Below are positions 51,367 to 60,477 of a stretch of 64,000 bases of DNA, piece after piece. This stretch comes from Hyunsoonleella aquatilis (lineage in GTDB: Bacteria; Bacteroidota; Bacteroidia; Flavobacteriales; Flavobacteriaceae), in NCBI RefSeq assembly GCF_014270105.1, contig NZ_JACNMF010000001.1, forward strand, positions 1-64,000, given 5' to 3'. The first letter of the stretch is position 1. The number at the start of each line of letters is the position of its first letter. A model generated the notes under the pieces. The model saw nothing but the letters and a program-made list of their open reading frames with translations. It was not told the origin of the DNA and searched no databases. Both the position numbers and the translations under genes were made by a program.

Positions 51367-53458
51367 ACAGATAAACGTTGCTTTAATCGGGAACCCAAAT
51401 ACGGGGAAAACCTCTGTTTTTAATGCGCTTACGGGCTTGAACCAAAAGGTGGGCAACTACCCCGGGATTACTGTTGAAAAAAAGGAAGGGGTTTGCAAAT
51501 TGCCCCGTGGGGTGAAGGCGCACATTATCGATTTACCTGGAACGTATAGCCTCAACGCTTCTTCGTTGGATGAGAATGTGGTTATCGAACTGTTGTTGAA
51601 CCGAAATGACAAGGATTTCCCTGATATTGCCGTGGTGGTTACCGATGTAGAAAATCTGAAGCGTAACTTGTTGCTTTTCACTCAAATAAAGGATTTGGAA
51701 ATCCCTACATTGTTGGTCATCAACATGGCCGATCGTATGAAATATAAAGGGATTTCGCTGGATATTGGCTACTTGGAAGAAAAACTCCATACCAAAATCG
51801 CCTTAATCAGCACGCGAAAAAATGAGGGGATTGATGCTCTTAAGGATTTGATTACTAATCACAAAGAGATTTCGGTAAAACCCTGTTTGGACACTACTAC
51901 AATTGATCCGTCTTATTTCGGAAATCTAAAAAAGGCATTTCCAAACCAGTTGCTATATAAGCTGTGGTTGGTGATTACACAGGATGTAAACTTCGGCAAA
52001 ACCAACCGAAAAGAGTTTGATGCCGTTGCTGATTTTAAGACGAAAAGCAAAGCAGGTTTAAAACGTCTACAGCAAAAAGAAACGATCAAACGCTATCAAT
52101 TTATTAATGAAGCTTTGGCCAAAGGGCAGACCATCGATTTGAGCCAAGCCAAGGATTTACGAATTAAATTAGATAGGATTTTAACCCACAAGGTTTGGGG
52201 CTATGTGATTTTTGGGGTGATTTTATTGGCCATTTTTCAGGCCATTTATGATTGGGCAGAAGTACCTATGGATTTTATTGACAGTGCATTTGCCAGTATG
52301 AGCGAGTGGATAAAAGACACATTGCCTAAAGGTGCATTTACTAATTTGATTGCCGAGGGCATTATTCCCGGATTGGGCGGGATTGTTATTTTTATTCCTC
52401 AGATTGCCTTTTTGTTCTTGTTTATTGCTGTACTGGAGGAAAGCGGCTATATGAGTCGAGTGGTATTTTTGATGGACCGGATTATGCGCCGTTTTGGACT
52501 GAGTGGCAAAAGTGTGGTGCCTTTAATTTCTGGCACGGCCTGTGCCATTCCGGCCATTATGGCCACACGGAATATCGAAAGTTGGAAGGAGCGTTTGATT
52601 ACCATTTTGGTTACACCGTTTACTACTTGTTCTGCACGATTACCGGTATATTTGATTATTATCGCCTTGGTTATTCCTGAAGGTCGCTTTTTTGGACTGA
52701 GCTATCAAGCATTAACCTTAATGCTGTTGTACCTTATAGGGTTTGGTACGGCTATTTTGTCCGCACAAATCTTAAACAAGGTTTTAAAAATCCGTAGCAA
52801 GTCCTTTTTTGTGATTGAAATGCCCAATTACAAGTTGCCCATGTTTAAGAATGTGGCTTTAACGGTCATCGAAAAAACCAAATCATTTGTACTCGGGGCA
52901 GGGAAAATTATTTTGGCCATTTCCATTATTCTTTGGTTTCTGGCATCTTATGGTCCGGGGGAACAATTTAATAATGCAGAATCTATTGTAAAGACTGAAT
53001 ACGCATCTCAAAATTTGAATGAAGCCGAATTACAGCAAAAAGTTGCCTCGTATAAACTGGAGCATTCCTTTATCGGAATTACCGGGAGAGCGATTGAGCC
53101 AGTCATCAGGCCATTGGGCTACGATTGGAAAATAGGGATTGCCATTGTAAGTTCGTTTGCCGCGCGAGAGGTGTTTGTGGGTACTTTGGCTACCATATAC
53201 AGTGTGGGTAGCGACGACGAAGCCACTATAAAAACCCGAATGGCTGCCGAGGTTAACCCGATTTTGGGAGGGCCATTATTTAATTTTGCCTCAGGGATTT
53301 CATTATTGTTGTTCTACGCATTTGCCATGCAATGTATGAGTACCCTCGCAATAGTAAAAAAGGAAACGAACAGTTGGAAATGGCCCGTTTTGCAACTGGT
53401 GATTATGAGCAGTTTTGCGTATCTTGTAGCTTTGATAGCGTTCCAATTTTTGAAATAA
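51359..53458 (+). CDS. feoB: FeoB, ferrous iron transporter
   Basis: 699 residues. Cytoplasmic G domain first: GNPNTGKTSVFN (P-loop), VGNYPGITVEK (switch I), DLPGTYSL (switch II) and NMADRM (base recognition). Then a membrane domain of about eight to ten helices with two gate motifs (EESGYMSRVVFLMDRIMRRF and FAAREVFVGTLATIY). It imports Fe2+ through the inner membrane. It is coupled with feoA, and a Cys-rich peptide gene follows at 53558. Confidence 0.96.
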   Translation: MSKQINVALIGNPNTGKTSVFNALTGLNQKVGNYPGITVEKKEGVCKLPRGVKAHIIDLPGTYSLNASSLDENVVIELLLNRNDKDFPDIAVVVTDVENLKRNLLLFTQIKDLEIPTLLVINMADRMKYKGISLDIGYLEEKLHTKIALISTRKNEGIDALKDLITNHKEISVKPCLDTTTIDPSYFGNLKKAFPNQLLYKLWLVITQDVNFGKTNRKEFDAVADFKTKSKAGLKRLQQKETIKRYQFINEALAKGQTIDLSQAKDLRIKLDRILTHKVWGYVIFGVILLAIFQAIYDWAEVPMDFIDSAFASMSEWIKDTLPKGAFTNLIAEGIIPGLGGIVIFIPQIAFLFLFIAVLEESGYMSRVVFLMDRIMRRFGLSGKSVVPLISGTACAIPAIMATRNIESWKERLITILVTPFTTCSARLPVYLIIIALVIPEGRFFGLSYQALTLMLLYLIGFGTAILSAQILNKVLKIRSKSFFVIEMPNYKLPMFKNVALTVIEKTKSFVLGAGKIILAISIILWFLASYGPGEQFNNAESIVKTEYASQNLNEAELQQKVASYKLEHSFIGITGRAIEPVIRPLGYDWKIGIAIVSSFAAREVFVGTLATIYSVGSDDEATIKTRMAAEVNPILGGPLFNFASGISLLLFYAFAMQCMSTLAIVKKETNSWKWPVLQLVIMSSFAYLVALIAFQFLK

Positions 53459-53460
53459 TA

Positions 53461-53542
53461 TCCCCTTGAGGGGATTTAGGTGGGTATTTCTGAATACTAA
53501 ACTAGATATCCAAAACACCCCCCTAACCCTCCTCAAGGAGGG
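53461..53542. repeat. Pair of inverted CCCC-TT(G)-GGGG type repeats
   Basis: CCCCTTGAGGGGATTTAGGT (53462-53481) is mirrored by ACCCCCCTAACCCTCCTCAA then GGAGGG (53517-53542). Relatives appear at 60151-60171 and 61265-61287. They lie between feoB and the small gene and may end or attenuate feoAB transcription. Confidence 0.6.
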
Positions 53543-53557
53543 AATAAAAACAATATC

Positions 53558-53692
53558 ATGAATGATCTAATTCAAAATATTTTAGTATTTACAGCTGTAT
53601 TATTAGCAGTGTCGTTTTTGGTTAAAAAGTTCTTTTTTAAAAAACCTAAAGCCGAAAAGGCCTGTGGGAATGATGATTGTGTGTGTAAATAA
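53558..53692 (+). CDS. FeoB-associated Cys-rich membrane protein
   Basis: 44 residues: one membrane helix (about 6-24) then a basic stretch and a Cys-rich end KACGNDDCVCK. This short protein is a known partner type encoded next to feoB in many bacteria, and may deliver or accept Fe2+ at the cytoplasmic mouth. It is 100 bases after feoB, beyond the inverted repeats. Confidence 0.85.
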   Translation: MNDLIQNILVFTAVLLAVSFLVKKFFFKKPKAEKACGNDDCVCK

Positions 53693-53733
53693 AACTATTT
53701 ATCTTTAATAAATAATTAACCACTTTCCCTCCA

Positions 53734-54615
53734 ATGAAAAAAACTGCACTCTTTGTTCTCTGCTTAATAAGCACAGCCTTTACGTTTTCACAGGAAAACC
53801 AAAAAAGTATAAACTTACTAGATGCCAACCTAACTAATTTCAATAAATTTATCGGTGTACCACATAGTACCGTAGTAGGTTTACCCGAAGATACTTATCA
53901 ATCAGATGATGTTACAAAGGGTGAGCCTTTAGGATTGAATAATGATATAAAAAATGTATTTACCACCACCAATATTAATGGCGAAACGATATTGAATATC
54001 AGTGGTGAAATCTACGGAAGTATTACAACAAAAGACAGCTATGGCAATTACCATTTTAGCACCCAATTTAAATGGGGCAATAAAAAATGGGAGCCTAGAC
54101 TTCTTAGAAAAAAGGACAGTGGTATTTTGTTCCATAGTTACGGTGATTATGGTAGGTTTTGGAATACTTGGAAAACCTGTTTGGAGTTTCAAGTACAAGA
54201 AACAGACCTTGGAGACTTCATCTCTTTATCCGGTAATAGGGCCAACCCAAAGGTTGACGCCCCAAAAGTTGAAATTAGAGGAGACGGCAACGCCAAAACT
54301 AAACAGTACAACCCCAATTTAGATACTTATTTTGAAGGCAAGGGGTATATACACGCTTTTTTAGAACCTCAGAACCCTCATGGCAGTTGGAACCACTTAG
54401 AGCTTTACGTTGTTGGTAACGATGCCGTGTATGTGGTAAACGGCGATATTGTTATGGTTGTTGAAAATGCCGTAAACCCTGAAACGAACAAACCTTTAAC
54501 TGAGGGGCAAATTCAAATTCAATCTGAAGCAGCAGAATGCTATTACAAACAAATGACCATCACCCCAATTGCTGAGTTTCCGGAATTTATTAGAAAGCAA
54601 GTCCGCTTTAAGTAA
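53734..54615 (+). CDS. Secreted DUF1080-like (3-keto-glycoside hydrolase type) protein
   Basis: 293 residues with a signal peptide (ending FTFSQ). A LamG-like jelly roll with the DUF1080 landmarks: YGSITTKDSYGNYHFSTQFK WG, KDSGILFHSYGDY, CLEFQVQETDLGDFISL and PHGSWNHLELYVVGNDAVYVVNG. Proteins of this fold attack 3-keto-glycosides, products of Gfo/Idh oxidoreductases like the one at 5118-6503. It stands apart from that operon here. Followed directly by a small membrane protein frame. Confidence 0.75.
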   Translation: MKKTALFVLCLISTAFTFSQENQKSINLLDANLTNFNKFIGVPHSTVVGLPEDTYQSDDVTKGEPLGLNNDIKNVFTTTNINGETILNISGEIYGSITTKDSYGNYHFSTQFKWGNKKWEPRLLRKKDSGILFHSYGDYGRFWNTWKTCLEFQVQETDLGDFISLSGNRANPKVDAPKVEIRGDGNAKTKQYNPNLDTYFEGKGYIHAFLEPQNPHGSWNHLELYVVGNDAVYVVNGDIVMVVENAVNPETNKPLTEGQIQIQSEAAECYYKQMTITPIAEFPEFIRKQVRFK

Positions 54616-54616
54616 G

Positions 54617-54838
54617 ATGGGCCTTATTGTAATTCTAGTGGGGTATTACCTTGATTATAAATGCAATCCCAATTCTTTTATCTCAGATTTAAAACAAGGA
54701 CTCACTATATTTTCAATATTAGTTTGTTCTGGTTTGGTTCTTAAATTGATATTTGAAATCAATTTTCTTTATGTCATTTTTTCTATAGGAATAGAAATCA
54801 TACTCCTCTTTTCAATAAAAGGGTTTTTAAGAAAGTAA
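54617..54838 (+). CDS. Small hypothetical membrane protein
   Basis: 73 residues from an ATG two bases after the preceding stop; a longer frame back to 54569 would overlap the DUF1080 gene. Two or three hydrophobic helices (LIVILVGYYLDY, IFSILVCSGLVLKLIF, VIFSIGIEIILLF) and a basic end FLRK. It may be an operon partner of the secreted protein, but similarity was not recognised. Confidence 0.45.
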   Translation: MGLIVILVGYYLDYKCNPNSFISDLKQGLTIFSILVCSGLVLKLIFEINFLYVIFSIGIEIILLFSIKGFLRK

Positions 54839-54840
54839 TT

Positions 54841-55992
54841 TTAATGTTTCATTAGCTTTAGTGTTTTTGTATTGCCTTCCATTTCAATTTTTGCAAAATA
54901 ATGTCCTGACCTATAGTTGCTTACATCAATTTTTAAAGAATTACTATGGTTTTCCGAAATAACTTTTAGCTTCTGCCCTAAAAGGTTGAAAATTGAAACT
55001 TTGGTGATGATTTTGTTGGCTTGAATTGTCCATTTTGAATCAGTGGGGTTTGGAAATGCTTTCACCTCATTCTTAGTAAAATTATCAGTACTCAAAGCTC
55101 CGTTATAAATAAAAACATCAAATAATCTGTTTGTTGGAAAAGAAAAGCCCGATATAAAATTTTCCAATTCAACGTGTACCTGCCATTTTCCAGCTGCGGT
55201 GTTATAATAAACGGAAAGTAACCTGAATACAAAATCCGTAGCGGGTTCACGCCTGTGCTGCACAAAAATTATAGCATTTGGATTGTTGTTGAGCGAAGGG
55301 TGATCTAAACAGGTCCAATATGAAAAATCATCAATAGCAACTACCTCAGAACCTATATTGCCAAAAGTGCTTTCATGCTGATACACTGTAAAACCATCGG
55401 GTGTTGCTAAATTAAAAATAGCACCTATAGGCATGGTTTGAGTAGAGGGAACAGCTATATACCAATTACCAGGGCTTAACCAATTATAATAAAGCTCAAT
55501 GGGCTGGTCAAGCACAACAGGGCTGGTCATTCCGCCGTCGTCCTCCGGTCGTGTTCTGCCATAAAGCAATCTTCTATCTGGGTCGTCTTGCCCTATGAGA
55601 ACCCTGGTCAAATGTTCAGCTAAGGCATTATCCTTGTCAACGATATGTTTTAAATTATCTTCGTTCTCATCGAATACGGCAATATTATAACAGCTGTTTT
55701 CGGGCATATTGTATGCGGGATTTTCATTGTAAACATAATACCTTCCTGTTATGGAATTATATCTTACACCAACAAAATGCGGATTGTTTACTGTATTGTC
55801 GACAACGTCAGTTCTCCCGTTTTCTACCAAAACTACCAAATCTGGGTTTCCGTTGATCCTTACATCATTTATCACGGATATTTCACCGTCAATATTAGCT
55901 GAAGTGGCGTAGTGTCTAAATGCGGCTACCTGCGAATGGCTAAAGGCAGTACATATCAAAAAAGATAATAAAATTGCAATTTTTGCTTTCAT
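54841..55992 (-). CDS. Secreted protein with duplicated DUF7452-like domain and type IX sorting domain
   Basis: 383 residues. Signal peptide (MKAKIAILLSFLICTAFSHS), then a domain starting FRHYATSANIDGEISVINDV with NGNPDLVVLVENG, VGVRYNSITGRYYVYN and a second starting VYQHESTFGNIGSEVVAIDD with NNNPNAIIFVQHR, VYYNTAAGKWQVHVE. The pattern of His, then Asn-Ile, then NPxAxxxV and a Tyr/Trp motif recurs. A partial copy (NWYIAVPSTQTMPIGAIFNL) joins them. The C-terminus (FPNPTDSKWTIQ to TLKLMKH) is a type A sorting domain. Ligand unknown. Confidence 0.7.
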   Translation of the reverse strand: MKAKIAILLSFLICTAFSHSQVAAFRHYATSANIDGEISVINDVRINGNPDLVVLVENGRTDVVDNTVNNPHFVGVRYNSITGRYYVYNENPAYNMPENSCYNIAVFDENEDNLKHIVDKDNALAEHLTRVLIGQDDPDRRLLYGRTRPEDDGGMTSPVVLDQPIELYYNWLSPGNWYIAVPSTQTMPIGAIFNLATPDGFTVYQHESTFGNIGSEVVAIDDFSYWTCLDHPSLNNNPNAIIFVQHRREPATDFVFRLLSVYYNTAAGKWQVHVELENFISGFSFPTNRLFDVFIYNGALSTDNFTKNEVKAFPNPTDSKWTIQANKIITKVSIFNLLGQKLKVISENHSNSLKIDVSNYRSGHYFAKIEMEGNTKTLKLMKH

Positions 55993-56201
55993 AGCTATTT
56001 ATTTAAAAGTTAATAATTATTGCTATTAATCACTTCTTTTAAATAAACATCGGTAAGAAAGATTTGGTCAGTAAAGGGTGGATTAAAATTACGAAAATAA
56101 TCTTTAAAAAGCCAAGTAACTATCTTAACATTAGAGCCATAACCAAATATCTGTTGTTTAAGGACTTTACTCTGTTCAATTCACAAAGCTATTTCAAACG
56201 G

Positions 56202-56858
56202 CTAAGATACCTTTACAAACAAATTATTAGCAATCACATTGGAAATTATCAATTCTTTGTTGTCAATACTGATAGTGACAGAATTATCAAAAGGCTCCCG
56301 ATCCATTACTTCAAGTGAAGTCCCTAATGCTATTTTATTTTTATCGAGGTATTTTAAAAAATCCGGTGAAGAATCCACAACACCAACACAAATACATTTG
56401 TCGCCAACTTTCGTTTCTGATAGCAGAATTTTATCAATCTTTTTGAACTTACCGGTTTTGTCCGGAATAGGATCCCCATGAGGGTCGTGCGTGGGGTACT
56501 CTAAAAAAGCGTCTAATTGGGCAATTAGTTTTTTAGATTTTATGTGCTCCAATTGTTCGGCAATCTCATGTACCTCGTCCCAGGAAAAATTCAGTTTATC
56601 CACTAAAAACACCTCCCAAAGCCTATGTTTTCTGACGATGTTTAGGGCAATATCTTTGCCTGTTTCGGTCAAATCTACCCCTTTATATTTGGTATAGTTG
56701 GCGTATCCTTTTTCCGAAAGTTTTTTCACCATATCGGTAACCGAGGAAGCCTTGGTCTCCATTTCTTGAGCAATGGCGTTGGTGCTTACAGTGCGAGCTC
56801 CTTGTTCTCCCAAATGGTAAATAGCCTTAATATAGTTCTCTTCAGTAAGGGTGATCAT
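56202..56858 (-). CDS. DtxR/MntR-family metal-dependent repressor
   Basis: 218 residues, the three-domain DtxR plan. Winged helix with LTEENYIKAIYHLGEQGART and VTDMVKKLSEKGYANYT; dimer and metal domain with HRLWEVFLVDKLNFSWDEVH and HIKSKKLIAQLDAFLEYPTHDPHGDPIP; C-terminal SH3-like FeoA-type domain. It should sense Mn2+ or Fe2+ and repress the divergent uptake operon. The gap (56859-56956) contains a DtxR-type palindrome between both promoters. The minus-strand TATATTTG box at 56885-56878 is its probable promoter. Confidence 0.88.
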   Translation of the reverse strand: MITLTEENYIKAIYHLGEQGARTVSTNAIAQEMETKASSVTDMVKKLSEKGYANYTKYKGVDLTETGKDIALNIVRKHRLWEVFLVDKLNFSWDEVHEIAEQLEHIKSKKLIAQLDAFLEYPTHDPHGDPIPDKTGKFKKIDKILLSETKVGDKCICVGVVDSSPDFLKYLDKNKIALGTSLEVMDREPFDNSVTISIDNKELIISNVIANNLFVKVS

Positions 56859-56909
56859 AGCTTCATTTCTGAATATACAAATATATAATAATTATAGCTT
56901 TAAATTTAT

Positions 56910-56927
56910 TTTTAGACTAATCTAAAA
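56910..56927. promoter_or_regulatory. DtxR/MntR-type operator
   Basis: TTTTAGACTAATCTAAAA: perfect 7-base arms around CTAA. It overlaps the -33 region of the rightward promoter (56912-56915) and abuts that of the leftward one (about 56905-56908), so one bound repressor could control both. Confidence 0.7.
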
Positions 56928-56942
56928 TATGTTTTATATTTG
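56912..56942 (+). promoter_or_regulatory. Promoter of the metal-uptake operon
   Basis: TATATTTG at 56935-56942 with a weak -33 (TTAG, 56912-56915) 19 bases upstream, inside the operator. The start near 56949 leaves about 8 bases before the ATG. Confidence 0.6.
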
Positions 56943-56956
56943 CAAAAAATATATTA

Positions 56957-59203
56957 ATGAGGAACATTCTGGCTTTCTGTTGTATTGTTTTAGGTTATTC
57001 CGTTAATGCCCAGAGCATCTCAGGGGTAGTTACTTCAGATGGAGAATCGTTACCCTACGTTAATATTTATTTAAAAGGTACTGATATGGGGGCTGTTTCG
57101 GGGGATTACGGCACCTTCAAAATCACGAATGTTAAGAGGGGCACTTATACCATTATAGCGTCTTTTACAGGATATCAAACACAACGCAAAAGAATAACCA
57201 TTGCCTCTGAAGATATAACGATAAACTTCGATTTACCACAATCTGAGTTGTTGGACGAAGTCATCGTTACGGGAACCTTAAAAGCTGTATCGCGATTGGA
57301 AAGTCCTGTACCCGTTGAAGTGTACACCCCAACATTCTTCAAAAAAAATCCAACTCCTAATATTTTTGAAGCCTTGCAGAATGTTAACGGCGTGCGCCCA
57401 CAACTTAATTGCAATGTCTGTAATACTGGTGATATTCACATAAACGGATTGGAAGGCCCTTATACTTTGGTGATGATTGACGGGATGCCAATTGTGAGTG
57501 GGCTTTCTACGGTTTATGGTTTATCCGGCATTCCCAATTCATTGATTGAACAAGTGGAAGTGGTCAAAGGCCCCGCATCATCTCTTTACGGCAGTGAAGC
57601 CGTAGGCGGGCTGATTAATATCATTACCAAACTTCCTGAACATGCCCCTCTATTTTTCATGGACAACTTTGTGAGCAGTTGGGGTGAGGCCAATTTCGAT
57701 TTAGGCTTTAAGTCAAGAGTTGGGTCAAAAGCCGATGTATTGGTGGGGGCCAATTATTACAAGTATTCCAACGCCATAGACGACAATAATGACAATTTCA
57801 CGGACGTAACCCTGCAGGATCGAATTTCTGTGTTTCAAAAATGGAGTTTCAAACGAAATAACAACCGTCTATTTTCATTGGCAGGACGATACTTTTATGA
57901 AGACCGTTGGGGGGGCGAAATGCAATGGGACAAACAATTTAGGGGAGGTACAGACGTGTATGGCGAAAGTATTTACACCTCCCGTTTTGAAATCATCGGG
58001 AACTATCAATTGCCTCTTTCCGAAAAGGTGAATTTTCAGTTTTCATACTCTGACCATGATCAGGATTCATTTTATGGCGATACTGAATACAAAGCACAAC
58101 AACGCATAGGTTTTGGACAATTCATTTGGGACAAATCTCTGGAAAACCACGATCTACTTTTTGGATTGGCCACCCGGTACAGCTTTTACAATGATAGTAC
58201 CCCTGCTACCTTAAATGCAGACGAAGTCACCATCCCCTCCGTATTTGCACAGGATGAAATACAGCTATCCGAAAAACACCATCTTTTGCTTGGAGCAAGA
58301 TATGATTATGATAGTCGTCATGGCTCCATATTCACCCCCAGAATAGCCTACAGGTTCAAACCCACGGAACATGACATCATCCGACTAAATGCCGGGACGG
58401 GTTTTAGGGTAGTTAATTTATTTACCGAGGAACATGCCGCTTTAACAGGTGCAAGAGACGTTATTATTAAGGGCTCTTTGGACCCCGAACAGTCCTATAA
58501 TGTCAATCTTAACTATCTCAAAAAGTTTTATACTACAAACGGCTTTTTGATTACGCTGGATGCTTCTGCCTGGTACACCTATTTTACCAATGCCATTATC
58601 CCGGATTATGATACCGATCCCAACCTCATCATATATGATAATTTGGACGGCAACTCTACCTCCAAAGGAGTAAGCTTAAATATTGATACCGTTTTGGGTA
58701 GTGGCATTAACGCCTCCATTGGCGCAACATTTCAGGATGTATCTCAAAAAGAAAATGGCGTAAGGACGCGTCAAATTTTAACAGAACGTTTTACTGGGGT
58801 TTGGTCCTTATCCTACAAACATTACCCTACCAATTTGACCATCGATTACACCGGAAATATTTACGGCCCCATGCGATTACCGCTTTTGGGCGAATTGGAC
58901 CCAAGAAGCGAATATTCGCCTACTTGGAGCATTCAAAACATTCAGTTAACCTATGAAAGCAATGCGAAAATGCAGTTCTATGCAGGTGTGAAAAATATTT
59001 TGGATTGGACCCCAAATGACGGCAACCCATTTATAATAGCTCGTTCCGATGATCCGTTTGATGAAAATGTGCAATTTAACAATGAAGGCAACGTTGTTCC
59101 AACACCTGACAACCCGTATGCCTTAACCTTCGATCCGTCATACGTATATGCGCCAAATCAAGGCAGGCGATTGTTTTTTGGATTACGCTATACTTTAAAT
59201 TAA
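56957..59203 (+). CDS. TonB-dependent receptor of the metal-uptake operon
   Basis: 748 residues. Signal peptide (ending VNA), CarboxypepD-like domain (about 20-100: SGVVTSDGESLPYVNIYLKG), plug (about 115-220) and barrel to the C-terminal FFGLRYTL. The plug carries a Cys pair in NCNVCNTGDIHINGLEG, a feature of receptors in metal operons. It heads an operon with a TroA-like binding protein and ABC genes under a DtxR-type operator, so its substrate is probably a manganese, iron or zinc complex. Confidence 0.85.
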   Translation: MRNILAFCCIVLGYSVNAQSISGVVTSDGESLPYVNIYLKGTDMGAVSGDYGTFKITNVKRGTYTIIASFTGYQTQRKRITIASEDITINFDLPQSELLDEVIVTGTLKAVSRLESPVPVEVYTPTFFKKNPTPNIFEALQNVNGVRPQLNCNVCNTGDIHINGLEGPYTLVMIDGMPIVSGLSTVYGLSGIPNSLIEQVEVVKGPASSLYGSEAVGGLINIITKLPEHAPLFFMDNFVSSWGEANFDLGFKSRVGSKADVLVGANYYKYSNAIDDNNDNFTDVTLQDRISVFQKWSFKRNNNRLFSLAGRYFYEDRWGGEMQWDKQFRGGTDVYGESIYTSRFEIIGNYQLPLSEKVNFQFSYSDHDQDSFYGDTEYKAQQRIGFGQFIWDKSLENHDLLFGLATRYSFYNDSTPATLNADEVTIPSVFAQDEIQLSEKHHLLLGARYDYDSRHGSIFTPRIAYRFKPTEHDIIRLNAGTGFRVVNLFTEEHAALTGARDVIIKGSLDPEQSYNVNLNYLKKFYTTNGFLITLDASAWYTYFTNAIIPDYDTDPNLIIYDNLDGNSTSKGVSLNIDTVLGSGINASIGATFQDVSQKENGVRTRQILTERFTGVWSLSYKHYPTNLTIDYTGNIYGPMRLPLLGELDPRSEYSPTWSIQNIQLTYESNAKMQFYAGVKNILDWTPNDGNPFIIARSDDPFDENVQFNNEGNVVPTPDNPYALTFDPSYVYAPNQGRRLFFGLRYTLN

Positions 59204-59229
59204 ATTTAGCCTCTCAGAGGTCTTTTATA

Positions 59230-60135
59230 ATGAAGAAAATAGTAATAAGCTTAATTCTCGTTCTTATCTGTTTCAGTTGCAAAAGCGAAAAGAAGAACAA
59301 TGGCAAAATCAACGTGGTGACCACCACTACGATGATAACCGATTTGGTGAAAAATATTGGCGATACCCTAGTTAATGTACAAGGATTGATGGGTAGTGGG
59401 GTAGATCCACATCTATATAAAGCTAGTGAAGGTGATGTTACTAAATTAGCTAACGCTGATATTATCTTTTACAACGGCTTGCATTTAGAAGGTAAGTTGG
59501 TGGAAGTTTTCGAAAAAATGAAAAACAAGAAAACCATTGCAATATCAAGTACTTTGGATAAAAGCACGTTGATTGGTTCGGATTATTTCGCTTCAAATTA
59601 TGACCCACATATTTGGTTCGATATAGATTATTGGAAAGAAGCAGCTGATTTCGTAGAATATTACCTATCAGAAGCTGTTCCTGAAAAAAAAGATGTTTTC
59701 GCATCAAACAGAAAAGTTTATGTCGAGAAATTAAATAAGCTAAAAAAAGAACTTTACGATACAATCGATGCATTACCCAAAGAACAGCGTATCTTAGTAA
59801 CGGCACACGATGCTTTTAACTATTTTGGGAAGGCATTCGATTTTGAAGTAGTAGGTTTACAAGGTTTGTCTACCGCTACGGAAGCTGGAGTTCAGGACGT
59901 TCAAAAGCTGTCCGCCTATATTATTGAAAATAAGGTAAAAGCTATTTTTGTGGAGAGTTCTGTACCCAAACGCACGATTGAAGCCCTTCAAGCCTCGGTA
60001 AAATCCAAAGGACATGAAGTAGTGATTGGTGGCACTTTATACTCCGATGCTCTTGGTGATGCAGGGACCATTGAGGGAACTTATATTGGTATGTTTAGGT
60101 ATAATGTAAATACCATAGTCAATGCCCTAAAATAA
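59230..60135 (+). CDS. Metal-binding lipoprotein of the TroA/ZnuA family
   Basis: 301 residues. Lipobox at residues 14-17 (CFSC). Cluster A-I substrate-binding protein with metal ligands GVDPHLYKAS, NYDPHIWFDIDYW, VTAHDAFNYFG and LYSDALGD, three His and one Asp, the TroA pattern. It hands the metal to the ABC permeases encoded downstream. Mn2+ is favoured by the repressor family, but Zn2+ or Fe2+ cannot be excluded. Confidence 0.88.
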   Translation: MKKIVISLILVLICFSCKSEKKNNGKINVVTTTTMITDLVKNIGDTLVNVQGLMGSGVDPHLYKASEGDVTKLANADIIFYNGLHLEGKLVEVFEKMKNKKTIAISSTLDKSTLIGSDYFASNYDPHIWFDIDYWKEAADFVEYYLSEAVPEKKDVFASNRKVYVEKLNKLKKELYDTIDALPKEQRILVTAHDAFNYFGKAFDFEVVGLQGLSTATEAGVQDVQKLSAYIIENKVKAIFVESSVPKRTIEALQASVKSKGHEVVIGGTLYSDALGDAGTIEGTYIGMFRYNVNTIVNALK

Positions 60136-60150
60136 TAAATAGAACAGGTT

Positions 60151-60171
60151 CCTTCCCTTTTCAAGGGAAGG
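60151..60171. repeat. Perfect hairpin CCTTCCCTT-TTC-AAGGGAAGG
   Basis: Nine-bp stem and 3-base loop between the binding-protein gene and the small gene; no T-run, so not a full terminator. Related to the GGGG-type repeats at 53461 and 61265. Confidence 0.6.
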
Positions 60172-60230
60172 TGTCCGCTGGACGGAAGGGTTAAAATATT
60201 GGCCTTTTAAAAAAAGTTAAACCAAAAACT

Positions 60231-60422
60231 ATGAGCGAATTAAAATTACATGCATTGGGTTCAAACGATCATTTGGAAACTCTAAAGGAGAGATACGATT
60301 CCCTGAAAGAAAAAATTAAGGAAAGCTCAAAATTGACGGAATCTGAAAAAAAGGCAGAAATGGATGCATTAAACACATCTTTCAAAAAAGAGAAAAAAAA
60401 TATTAAAAGTAATAATTATTGA
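60231..60422 (+). CDS. Small coiled-coil protein in the metal operon
   Basis: 63 residues, highly charged (Lys and Glu rich), predicted helical coiled coil from about residue 14 (HLETLKERYDSLKEKIKESS). No signal or metal motif beyond two His. It lies between the binding-protein and ATPase genes on the same strand. Function unknown. Confidence 0.55.
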   Translation: MSELKLHALGSNDHLETLKERYDSLKEKIKESSKLTESEKKAEMDALNTSFKKEKKNIKSNNY

Positions 60423-60477
60423 TCCTTTTAATTCAGTGCTTTAACCGTGTACAAAATAAATTAGAAGCCACAAAAAC

